7,042 nt of DNA from an uncultured Prevotellaceae bacterium (GTDB lineage: Bacteria; Bacteroidota; Bacteroidia; Bacteroidales; Bacteroidaceae), in NCBI GenBank assembly GCA_946187025.1, contig CAMHPM010000079.1, forward strand, positions 1-7,042, read 5' to 3'. A program made the translations under genes and the position numbers. Below, piece after piece: positions 1 through 6,967 of this stretch (within the stretch, counting starts at the first letter, position 1; each line of letters starts with the position of its first letter). The notes beneath the pieces are model-generated. The model did not search any database and was not told where the DNA came from. It saw only the letters and a list, made by a program, of their open reading frames with translations.

Positions 1-1
1 C

Positions 2-955
2 CCTACCGACAAAGACAACATGTTTTTGTCGATAAAGGCAAGCCATGTTGACCAGTACAATCACACCAAGGAAGTGAAAGTGCAATATGATCGTGAATAC
101 GAAAACGGATTGAAGTTCAATCTGACAGCAACTCATACAAAGAACAAGCCGGTTGATGCAATGTTCTACCAGCCGTTAGGAAGCGATCCGACACCAACCA
201 ACGACCCTTCAAAGTGGAAACGGAGTATGACAACCAGCGAGCTGAAAGCCTCGATAACGTGGGAACCTGGTGCTTCATATATCAATACCAAGCAAAGACG
301 GCGTAAGATAAATCGCGAGGCGCCCATACTGACCATAAGCCATACAAGGGGATTTAACAACCTACTTGGTGGTGAATATGATTACAACGTGACAGAGGCA
401 GAGATATACAAACGATTCTGGATACCGAGCAGCTGGGGGAAGATGGATTTCAACATCAAAGGTGGAGTGCAATGGAATAAAGTACCATTTCCTTTGCTCA
501 TACTTCCTGCTGCCAACCAGTCGTACATACTTGGGGATAACACGTTCTCGCTCATCAGCAACCTCGAATTCCTTAACGACCGATATGTTTCGGTGATGTA
601 TCAATGGGACATGAACGGAAAACTGTTTAACCGAATACCATTGTTTAATAGACTGAAATGGAGGGAAATGATTGGTGTAAACCTGTTGTGGGGAACACTG
701 ACCGACAAGAACAACCCGGCAAAGGCAAGCGACCCAGAAAACCTGTTCTACTTCCCGGGACACTTCCGTCCTGACGGTAGCTACGAATGTAATACCGTTG
801 TAATGGATAAGCGGACTCCATATATTGAACTTAGGATTGGAATACATAACATCTTCAAACTTGTACATATTGAGTATGTCAGACGTCTTACATATCTTGA
901 CGACCCCGGAACCCATAGCTGGGGAATAAGAGGTATGGTCCGTATGAAATTCTGA
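2..955 (+). CDS. DUF5686 family outer-membrane protein, C-terminal part (5' end outside window)
   Basis: This is the C-terminal 317 residues of a protein whose reading frame is open to the first base of the window. The ATG at 20 is an internal Met (preceded in frame by PTDKDN), not the start. Recognised family landmarks are YINTKQRR, LGGEYDYN, IYKRFW, WGKMDF, QWNKVPFPLLILPAANQSY, FLNDRY, WDMNGKLFNRIPL, LWGTLTDKN, GIHNIFKLVHIEYVRR and a terminal MKF. I know this pattern from Bacteroidota DUF5686 proteins of roughly 800-870 residues. These have an N-terminal carboxypeptidase-regulatory-like domain (not in the window) followed by a predicted beta-barrel. Alternating aromatic/polar stretches and a C-terminal Phe fit an outer-membrane barrel. 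The function is unknown. The stop at 953-955 is followed by a 37-base gap before the TPR gene and no terminator is visible, so the two are probably co-transcribed. The family call is from recognition of conserved blocks, not a search. Confidence 0.88.
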   Translation, partial: PTDKDNMFLSIKASHVDQYNHTKEVKVQYDREYENGLKFNLTATHTKNKPVDAMFYQPLGSDPTPTNDPSKWKRSMTTSELKASITWEPGASYINTKQRRRKINREAPILTISHTRGFNNLLGGEYDYNVTEAEIYKRFWIPSSWGKMDFNIKGGVQWNKVPFPLLILPAANQSYILGDNTFSLISNLEFLNDRYVSVMYQWDMNGKLFNRIPLFNRLKWREMIGVNLLWGTLTDKNNPAKASDPENLFYFPGHFRPDGSYECNTVVMDKRTPYIELRIGIHNIFKLVHIEYVRRLTYLDDPGTHSWGIRGMVRMKF

Positions 956-992
956 TTTTGTATAGTTACGGAGAAATGAACAAAGCGCACAC

Positions 993-2222
993 ATGAGAAC
1001 AAAAATCTATATAACAATAGTATTGCTGCTGACAGCTTTTGCTGCCAGGGCACAGGTGGCGTCGTATAATCCAAAGAAGACACTGAAAGAAGTGCGTGCC
1101 AACATCAAGGCCGAAAAATATGCACAGGCCGACGACCAGATAAGCAAAGCCATGAAGGCCGATTCGGCAGCACGGTTTGATACCGAACTGAATTATCTGA
1201 TGATGGGAGTGCAACACGGATTGGCTGCGGCTGAAAACAGGAAAATCTTTCTTGCCAACAAGCCTGATACGGCCAAGTACTTCTCTTATATATATAAGGT
1301 GTATCAATTTGCGATATCGACCGACAGCCTCGACCATTTGCCCGACGAGAAGGGTAGGGTCAGACCCCACCACACAACCGGTGTGTCTTCACAACTGATG
1401 TCGTATCGTAACAATATCAAGAGCGGAGGAAAGTTCTTTTACATGAAAAAGAAATATGATGATTCGTTCCGCTTCTTCGACATATATCTTCAGACTCAAC
1501 ATCACCCGGCACTTGTCGGGCTGAAACACTTTGAGCCCGATGCCGACAGCCTCGAAATAATGCGCATGGCTGTTTATTCAGCATACAACGCATCGCAGTT
1601 CAAAAATGTGATGAAGTATCTGCCACAATGTATGTCATACGACACCGACTATACTACACTCTGCCAGATTGGAAGCCGCACTCTGATGACGCTTTCCGAC
1701 ACAATCGGTGCATTGTCTTATCTTGACAAAGGATGGAAAAGCGACCCGATGCAGGAGTATTTTTATATCACCCTGCTCGACTACTATACAGGACGACACG
1801 ATTACACTGAAGCATACTCAATCGTGACCGAGCAACTCAAAGTGATGCCACAGAACCGCCTGCTTTGGTATGTGAAGGGTAAGTGCGAACAAGGGCTCGA
1901 CTCCATCGATGCTGCAATCGAAAGTTATAAGCAAGCAATAAAGATACAGGAAAACGATGCTCAGTCGTATGCCAGCCTGGGCGGTATTTACATCAATCAG
2001 GGCCGCAGGGCATACGAAGAGAATCATTTCTCGGTAGGCACGGCCGCATATACAAAGGCCAAACAAGAACAAGACAAGTTGTTCGACAAGGCAAGAGAGA
2101 ACTTCGAATTGGCACGTAAATACAATCCGGAGGACACTTCGATGTGGCTCGACAGCCTTAAGGAAATATATTTTCGTCTGAACAAAGGCGATGAACTCAA
2201 AGCATTGGAATCGCTGAAATGA
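993..2222 (+). CDS. Exported tetratricopeptide-repeat (TPR) protein
   Basis: This gene encodes 409 residues. Residues 1-20 form a signal peptide: a basic RTK start, a hydrophobic core IYITIVLLLTAFA, and an ARA cleavage site before Gln21. The mature protein is therefore probably periplasmic or associated with the inner face of the outer membrane. The rest is helical. The clearest TPR unit is at about 289-318 (LWYVKGKCEQGLDSIDAAIESYKQAIKI). A second at about 323-378 has its two helices separated by a longer linker and ends in FELARKYNPED. Weaker units are at about 29-60 and 253-285. TPR arrays bind other proteins, so a scaffold or adaptor role is likely. I see no catalytic motif, and the function is unknown. 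ATG 993 was chosen because the signal peptide begins there. There is no strong ribosome-binding site, as is common in Bacteroidota. The stop overlaps the next start (ATGA, 2219-2222), which implies translational coupling with the DUF4105 gene. Confidence 0.9.
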   Translation: MRTKIYITIVLLLTAFAARAQVASYNPKKTLKEVRANIKAEKYAQADDQISKAMKADSAARFDTELNYLMMGVQHGLAAAENRKIFLANKPDTAKYFSYIYKVYQFAISTDSLDHLPDEKGRVRPHHTTGVSSQLMSYRNNIKSGGKFFYMKKKYDDSFRFFDIYLQTQHHPALVGLKHFEPDADSLEIMRMAVYSAYNASQFKNVMKYLPQCMSYDTDYTTLCQIGSRTLMTLSDTIGALSYLDKGWKSDPMQEYFYITLLDYYTGRHDYTEAYSIVTEQLKVMPQNRLLWYVKGKCEQGLDSIDAAIESYKQAIKIQENDAQSYASLGGIYINQGRRAYEENHFSVGTAAYTKAKQEQDKLFDKARENFELARKYNPEDTSMWLDSLKEIYFRLNKGDELKALESLK

Positions 2223-3484
2223 AACGACTTATCTCCATTCTGATAGTTATAATGGCATGTGCTAATGCCGTTGAAGCAGGCAACGTAGCAGGCAAGCAAC
2301 GCGACTCGTTGTGTGTGTCGCTGCTCACGTGCTCGCCCGGCGATATTGCATATACCATGTACGGACATTCGGCAATAAGGGTTCACAACATCACCACCCG
2401 AAAAGATCTTGTATTCAACTACGGTATGTTCAACTTCGATGAAGACAACTTCATTTACAAGTTTGTAAAGGGAGAGACCGACTACATCCTTGGAGCCGAG
2501 CCCGCCGATTTCTTTTTCGGCCGGTATCGGGAGCGGGGAATCGGCATCGTTGAGCAAAGCTTGAACTTCACGCAGGATGAGTGTTGGCATTTGTATGAGA
2601 TTCTGTGGACAAACATACAGCCCCAGAACCGTACATATCGCTATAATTGGCTTTACGACAATTGTACGACCCGTGCTCGCGATGCTATCGAACGAGCCGT
2701 GAACGGACATGTCGTATATAAGTCTCGACTAGAAGCCGGCACCGACATGACGGCTCTGTCGGCGCGACGTATGCTACACCCCTTTGCACGTGCTGACCGC
2801 TGGGTCGAATTTGGCCAGAACTTTGTATTGGGATACGAGATAGACCGTCCGCTGGCGATGCGCCAAACCATGTTCCTGCCACATAAATTCAAAGATTATG
2901 CCAGCGGGGCAGTGATAGTGAAAGAGGCTCTTACAGATGCGGGCGATACAATCTTAAACGAGATTCCGCTGATAAGCACAACTCACGATGTATTGAAACC
3001 TGCTGCAGCTGACAGTCACGATTACATCGATTCACCCCTCATGTGTTTCCTCCTGCTATTCATCATCACGCTCGTGCTGAGCATCTTTGAAATACGCCGT
3101 CATCTGACGTTCAAGTGGATAGACGTGACGTTTTGTGTGCTTACGGGTCTTGCCGGCATTCTTGTGAGTTTTCTCTATTACTTCTCCCAACATGCAGGTG
3201 TCAGTACAAACGTGCTGGTGATCATCTTCAATCCATTACCCTTCATCTGGATTCCATTCGTCATTCGCCGGAAGGTCCGCATCCTCTCCTATGCAATATT
3301 GGCAGAATTCATATTGTTCTTCATTGCCATTTTTGCAGTTCGACAACACCTCGACCCCGCAATTTGGCCGTTGGTATCTACTTTGTTGGTAAGAGTTCTT
3401 GTAAATATTTTGTTAAATAAACAAAAATACCTAACTTTGCACTCCAATAGTAACTTCCATAAAAGGGAAGATAAAGGGAGATAG
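2219..3484 (+). CDS. Lnb N-terminal periplasmic domain (DUF4105) protein with five C-terminal membrane helices
   Basis: This gene encodes 421 residues. Residues 1-20 are a signal peptide (MKRLISILIVIMACANAVEA). The domain at about 29-230 carries the DUF4105 hallmarks: SPGDIAYTMYGHSAIRV (39-55, His50), FNYGMFNF, FVKGETDY, and YRYNWLYDNCTTRARD (140-155, Cys149). About five hydrophobic helices follow at roughly 273-291, 300-321, 329-349, 354-374 and 381-399. This matches the known Bacteroidota arrangement of a periplasmic Lnb-N domain on a multi-helix membrane tail. The family name comes from the N-terminal region of a bifidobacterial lacto-N-biosidase, but no glycosidase domain is present here, so a glycosidase call would be wrong. 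The His...Asn-Cys pair resembles permuted NlpC/P60 or LRAT-like folds, so a thiol hydrolase or acyltransferase is possible (inference). The start overlaps the TPR stop by four bases. The last ~20 residues are polar and are encoded across a promoter for secA. Confidence 0.85.
   Translation: MKRLISILIVIMACANAVEAGNVAGKQRDSLCVSLLTCSPGDIAYTMYGHSAIRVHNITTRKDLVFNYGMFNFDEDNFIYKFVKGETDYILGAEPADFFFGRYRERGIGIVEQSLNFTQDECWHLYEILWTNIQPQNRTYRYNWLYDNCTTRARDAIERAVNGHVVYKSRLEAGTDMTALSARRMLHPFARADRWVEFGQNFVLGYEIDRPLAMRQTMFLPHKFKDYASGAVIVKEALTDAGDTILNEIPLISTTHDVLKPAAADSHDYIDSPLMCFLLLFIITLVLSIFEIRRHLTFKWIDVTFCVLTGLAGILVSFLYYFSQHAGVSTNVLVIIFNPLPFIWIPFVIRRKVRILSYAILAEFILFFIAIFAVRQHLDPAIWPLVSTLLVRVLVNILLNKQKYLTLHSNSNFHKREDKGR
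3409..3439 (+). promoter_or_regulatory. Bacteroidales-type promoter for secA, inside the end of the DUF4105 gene
   Basis: TTTG at 3409-3412 (-33 element) and TAACTTTG at 3432-3439 (-7 element TAnnTTTG) are separated by exactly 19 bases. This matches the consensus of the primary sigma factor of Bacteroides. Transcription should start near 3443-3448, giving a secA leader of about 180 bases. The elements fall within the last 26 codons of the DUF4105 gene, so promoter and coding sequence overlap. Spacing and both boxes are exact, which is unlikely to be chance directly before a housekeeping gene that lacks any other visible promoter. The start point itself is inferred. Confidence 0.8.
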
Positions 3485-3498
3485 AAGGAGATAAAGGA
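3465..3498 (+). repeat. Purine-rich short direct repeats at the DUF4105 stop / secA leader start
   Basis: The stretch contains almost only A and G, with a few T. It includes GGAAGATAAAGG (3466-3477), GGGAGATAG (3476-3484) and GGAGATAAAGGA (3487-3498), which are imperfect copies of one GGAGATAAAGG-like unit. The TAG stop of the DUF4105 gene (3482-3484) lies in the middle. The AAGGAG at 3485-3490 could serve as a ribosome-binding site for the small ORF starting at 3502. A CTTCC at 3454-3458 can pair with GGAAG at 3466-3470, but the hairpin is weak. Function unknown. Confidence 0.5.
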
Positions 3499-3501
3499 CG
3501 G

Positions 3502-3558
3502 ATGTTGCCTCGGGGTAGATATCGTCATCTAACCACTCGGATGGAAATTAACAAATAG
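3502..3558 (+). other. Possible 18-codon leader ORF in the secA 5' leader
   Basis: An ATG at 3502 opens a frame reading MLPRGRYRHLTTRMEINK and stops at TAG 3556-3558, 65 bases before the secA start. It follows a purine-rich tract with AAGGAG at 3485-3490 (11 bases before the ATG) and AAAGGA at 3493-3498 (3 bases before). It lies downstream of the predicted secA transcription start, so it would be on the secA messenger. The peptide is basic (four Arg, one Lys, one His) and has no signal sequence, unlike SecM or VemP, the known sensors that regulate sec genes. An ORF this short can easily arise by chance, and Bacteroidota do not rely strongly on Shine-Dalgarno pairing. Confidence 0.2.
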
Positions 3559-3582
3559 TAAATGAACAAATAGAAATAAATC

Positions 3583-3618
3583 GTAAATAGTAAATAGTAA
3601 ATTGTCAAATCGTAAATA
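3583..3618 (+). repeat. GTAAATA heptamer run just upstream of the secA start
   Basis: Consecutive units are GTAAATA (3583-3589), GTAAATA (3590-3596), GTAAATT (3597-3603), GTCAAATC (3604-3611) and GTAAATA (3612-3618), ending five bases before the secA ATG. Looser copies precede them (ACAAATA 3551-3557, GTAAATGA 3558-3565, ACAAATA 3566-3572), so the AT-rich, GTAAAT-like texture covers about 3551-3618. The period of seven is not a codon multiple, and every frame is soon closed by stops. Such a stretch would keep the ribosome-loading region unstructured and can change length by slippage. Its role here is inferred. Confidence 0.75.
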
Positions 3619-3623
3619 ATAAC

Positions 3624-6600
3624 ATGGGTTTTAACGAATTTATGACCAAGCTCTTTGGCAACAAAGCACAAAGAGATATCAGGGCAATACGTCCACTTGT
3701 AGAGGAAATCAACAAGATTTATCCTCAGATGCGCGAGTTGTCGAACGATGAGCTGCGCGGAAAGACACAACAACTGCGCCGCGAGATACAAGAGTCGGCC
3801 ACAGATTTGCGTCGCAAGATAGACGAGATAAAAGCACAGATTGAAAACACAGAAATACAAGACCGTGCACCTCTGTTCGAAAAGATAGACAAACTCGAAG
3901 AGCAGATAGTCGAGGTGTTCGACCGCAAACTCGACGAAATCATGCCTACAGTCTATGCTATAGTCAAAGACACATGCCGCCGCTTCCGTGAAGCCAAGAC
4001 CATCGAAGACCTGGCACTCACACCAACCGACTTCGACCTCGAAGCCGTGCAGCGCTATCCGGGAGTGGTCGAAATCGTAGATGGCAAGGTGCTCATCCAC
4101 GAAGTGTTCGACGGCGCACCCAACATCTGGATACCATACGACTGCCAGCTCTTCGGTGGAGTCGTGCTGCATCAAGGCAAGATTGCCGAGATGATGACTG
4201 GTGAAGGAAAAACCCTCACATCCATTCTGCCAGTATTCCTCAACGCACTGACAGGCAACGGCGTACACGTAGTGACCGTCAACGACTACCTCGCCAAGCG
4301 AGACTCAGAGTGGAACTCACCAGTCTTTCTCTTCCACCAGCTCAATGTCGATTGTATCGACAAACATCAACCCAACTCTGCCGCACGCCGCCGTGCATAT
4401 CAGGCCGATGTGACCTACGGTACCAACAACGAGTTCGGATTCGACTACCTGCGCGACAACATGGCCATGCGTCCCGAAGACCTCGTACAGCGCAAACACA
4501 ACTATGCCATTGTCGATGAGGTCGATTCTGTGCTTATCGACGATGCCCGTACACCACTCATCATCTCTGGTCCTATTCCAAAGGGCGACGACCAGATGTT
4601 TGAACAATTCTGTCCGTATATCGAGAAACTGGTAGAGGCACAGCGCAAACAAGCCACACAATACCTTGCCGAAGCAAAGAAACTCATCGACTCCGACGAC
4701 CAGAAAGACATCGAAGCCGGATTCCTGTCACTTTTCCGCGCCTACAAAGCACTGCCAAAGAATAAGGCACTCATTAAATACCTCTCCGAGCCAGGCATCA
4801 AGACCGGCCTCCTCAAGACCGAAGAGATATACATGGAGAACAACAACCGTCGTATGCCAGAAGCCACCGACCCGCTGTTCTTCGTGTGCGACGAGAAGCA
4901 GAAGTCGGTCGAGATGACCGATAAGGGAAACCAACTCATTGCCGACATAGTGAAGGACGACTCCTTCTTCGTGCTGCCCGACATCACTTCGCAACTCTCC
5001 GAGCTCGAAGGCGAGACAGGACTCACCGATGAACAGCGCCTTGAAAAGAAAGACGAGCTCATGCAAGACTATGCAGTCAAGTCAGAACGCGTACACACCA
5101 TGCAACAGCTGCTCAAGGCATATACCATGTTCGAAATCGACGACGACTATGTTGTAATCGACGGTGAAGTAAAGATTGTAGATGAACAGACCGGACGTAT
5201 CATGGAAGGCCGTCGTTGGAGCGACGGACTCCACCAAGCCGTCGAAGCCAAGGAACGAGTAAAAGTGGAAGCAGCAACACAGACCTACGCCACCATCACC
5301 CTGCAAAACTACTTCCGTATGTACCATAAGCTCGCCGGTATGACCGGTACAGCCATCACCGAGGCAGGCGAATTCTGGGACATATACAAGCTCGATGTAG
5401 TTGAAATACCAACCAATGTGCCTGTCATTCGCGACGACCAGAACGACCGCGTCTATAAGACCAACCGAGAGAAATACAAAGCCGTGATCGAAGAAATCGA
5501 ACGACTCATCCAAGCCGGCCGCCCAGTACTCGTCGGCACCACCAGCGTCGAGATCAGCGAGATGCTCAGCAAGATGCTCACCATGCGCAAGATACCACAC
5601 AATGTGCTCAACGCCAAACTCCATGCCCGCGAAGCCGACATCGTGAAAGACGCCGGCCAGACCGGCCGGGTCACCATAGCCACCAACATGGCAGGCCGTG
5701 GTACCGACATCAAGCTCTCGCCCGAAGTGCGGGCAGCAGGCGGACTCGCCATCATCGGCACCGAGCGCCACGAGTCGCGACGCGTTGACCGCCAGCTGCG
5801 CGGACGAGCCGGACGCCAGGGCGACCCCGGCTCATCAGTCTTCTATGTCAGCCTCGAAGACAAGCTCATGCGACTCTTCGCATCCGACCGCATATCCAAG
5901 ATCATGGACCGCATGGGATTCGAAGACGGCGAGATGATCGAACACTCCATGATCAACAAATCCATCGAACGCGCCCAGAAGAAAGTCGAAGAAAACAACT
6001 TCGGAATCCGCAAGCGCCTGCTCGAATACGACGACGTGATGAACAAGCAGCGCAAAGTCATCTACGAGCGTCGTCGCCACGCACTCATGGGCGAACGCAT
6101 CGGCATGGACATAAGCAACATCATCTTCGACCGCGTTAACAAAGTCATCATGACCAACGACTACGACGGCTGCAAAGAACAGTTCCTCCGCCTCTTCGCC
6201 ATGGAAGTGCCATTCACCGCCGAACAGTTTGAAGACAGCCGCGAGCACATCATTGACACCACCTACGACGCCGTGCTCGCCAACTTCAAGGCCCGCAGCG
6301 AGCGCATTGCCACGCAGGCATGGCCCGTCATCAAGACCGTTTACGAGGAAAAAGGCCACATGTATGAAAACATACTCATACCACTCACCGACGGCCGCCG
6401 CGGCTACAACATAAGCGTACCGCTCAAAGAAGCCTACGACCAGCAAGCCCGCAACATCTTCACCACATTCGAGAAACTCATCCTGCTCCACACCATCGAC
6501 GAAGCCTGGCAGGAAAACCTGCGTCAGCTAGACGAGCTCAAACACTCCGTCCAGAACGCCAGCTACGAGCAGAAAGACCCGTTGCTCATCTTCAAGCTCG

Positions 6601-6938
6601 AGAGCGTCACCCTCTTCGACAACATGATTGACGAAATCAACGACGGCACCATCTCCGTCCTCATGCGCTGCACCCTGCCCGTCCCGTCGGCCGACGAAGT
6701 GCATCAGGCGCCCGCCACGTCAGCCGCCCCGCGCCGCCCGCAATACACCGAGTCGAAGCAAGACCTCAGCCAGCCGTCCGACACCCAGCGAGCCATGCAG
6801 CAGGCCGCACAGGGCGACACACGCGCTCGTCAGCCAATCGCACCCATCCGCAACGACGGACCGAAAATCGGACGCAACGACCCATGTCCGTGCGGCAGCG
6901 GAAAGAAATTCAAAAACTGCCACGGCCGCGGAATCTGA
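3624..6938 (+). CDS. secA: Protein translocase ATPase SecA
   Basis: SecA is the cytoplasmic and membrane-peripheral motor that uses ATP to push unfolded pre-proteins through SecYEG. The ORF of 1,104 residues is complete. The N-terminus MGFNEFMTKLFGNKAQRD is typical. Visible elements are the Q motif QLFGG (175-179), Walker A MTGEGKT (191-197), TVNDYLAKRD (218-227), YGTNNEFGFDYLRDNMA (265-281), Walker B and following IVDEVDSVLIDDARTPLIISG (296-316), the crosslinking domain (about 317-500), IVDEQTGR (518-525), GRRWSDGLHQAVEAKE (529-544), NBD2 with TNMAGRGTDI (687-696) and QLRGRAGRQGDPGSS (724-738), then scaffold and wing domains. A Pro/Ala/Gln-rich linker (about 1019-1080) leads to the zinc tail with Cys1088, Cys1090, Cys1099 and His1100. 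Compared with the E. coli protein (901 residues) it has extra segments at about 57-104, 122-170 and 330-410, but lacks the NBD2 variable loop after GRGTDI. In-frame stop TAA 3591-3593 supports ATG 3624. Confidence 0.98.
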   Translation: MGFNEFMTKLFGNKAQRDIRAIRPLVEEINKIYPQMRELSNDELRGKTQQLRREIQESATDLRRKIDEIKAQIENTEIQDRAPLFEKIDKLEEQIVEVFDRKLDEIMPTVYAIVKDTCRRFREAKTIEDLALTPTDFDLEAVQRYPGVVEIVDGKVLIHEVFDGAPNIWIPYDCQLFGGVVLHQGKIAEMMTGEGKTLTSILPVFLNALTGNGVHVVTVNDYLAKRDSEWNSPVFLFHQLNVDCIDKHQPNSAARRRAYQADVTYGTNNEFGFDYLRDNMAMRPEDLVQRKHNYAIVDEVDSVLIDDARTPLIISGPIPKGDDQMFEQFCPYIEKLVEAQRKQATQYLAEAKKLIDSDDQKDIEAGFLSLFRAYKALPKNKALIKYLSEPGIKTGLLKTEEIYMENNNRRMPEATDPLFFVCDEKQKSVEMTDKGNQLIADIVKDDSFFVLPDITSQLSELEGETGLTDEQRLEKKDELMQDYAVKSERVHTMQQLLKAYTMFEIDDDYVVIDGEVKIVDEQTGRIMEGRRWSDGLHQAVEAKERVKVEAATQTYATITLQNYFRMYHKLAGMTGTAITEAGEFWDIYKLDVVEIPTNVPVIRDDQNDRVYKTNREKYKAVIEEIERLIQAGRPVLVGTTSVEISEMLSKMLTMRKIPHNVLNAKLHAREADIVKDAGQTGRVTIATNMAGRGTDIKLSPEVRAAGGLAIIGTERHESRRVDRQLRGRAGRQGDPGSSVFYVSLEDKLMRLFASDRISKIMDRMGFEDGEMIEHSMINKSIERAQKKVEENNFGIRKRLLEYDDVMNKQRKVIYERRRHALMGERIGMDISNIIFDRVNKVIMTNDYDGCKEQFLRLFAMEVPFTAEQFEDSREHIIDTTYDAVLANFKARSERIATQAWPVIKTVYEEKGHMYENILIPLTDGRRGYNISVPLKEAYDQQARNIFTTFEKLILLHTIDEAWQENLRQLDELKHSVQNASYEQKDPLLIFKLESVTLFDNMIDEINDGTISVLMRCTLPVPSADEVHQAPATSAAPRRPQYTESKQDLSQPSDTQRAMQQAAQGDTRARQPIAPIRNDGPKIGRNDPCPCGSGKKFKNCHGRGI

Positions 6939-6967
6939 CATTTCTTGTTGCCGACGACAAAACAACC

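Noticed and set aside
20..955. Treating ATG 20 as the start of gene 1
   Set aside because: The frame is open upstream to the window edge, and the encoded segment begins in the middle of the family's barrel region with no signal peptide.
976..996. Six-codon ORF (MNKAHT) whose TGA overlaps the TPR gene ATG
   Set aside because: Too short to support. The ATGA overlap is probably a coincidence in an A-rich gap, although translational coupling cannot be excluded.
2219..2281. Lipoprotein signal (Cys14 in IVIMAC) in the DUF4105 protein
   Set aside because: Met at -2 fits the lipobox poorly, and a normal signal-peptidase site (VEA before Gly21) follows. Not excluded, but not supported enough to call.
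2219..3484. Annotation of the DUF4105 protein as lacto-N-biosidase
   Set aside because: Only the N-terminal accessory domain name is shared. There is no glycoside hydrolase domain, and the second half is membrane helices.
3551..3618. CRISPR array or phage-type iteron origin
   Set aside because: Units are only seven bases with no spacers, and no cas or replication gene is nearby.
3525..4268. Reverse-strand ORF of 247 aa crossing the secA leader
   Set aside because: Most of it is the complement of secA coding sequence and the rest is the AT-rich repeat giving Ile/Tyr/Leu-rich low complexity. No start signal or family resemblance.
5082..5771. Long reverse-strand ORF (229 aa) opposite secA, and a similar one at 5835-6491 (218 aa)
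   Set aside because: They mirror the codon bias of secA in its GC-rich half (many GNC codons give stop-free complement). The translations are Val/Gly/His/Asp-rich with no recognisable domain, and secA is unambiguous in the same DNA.
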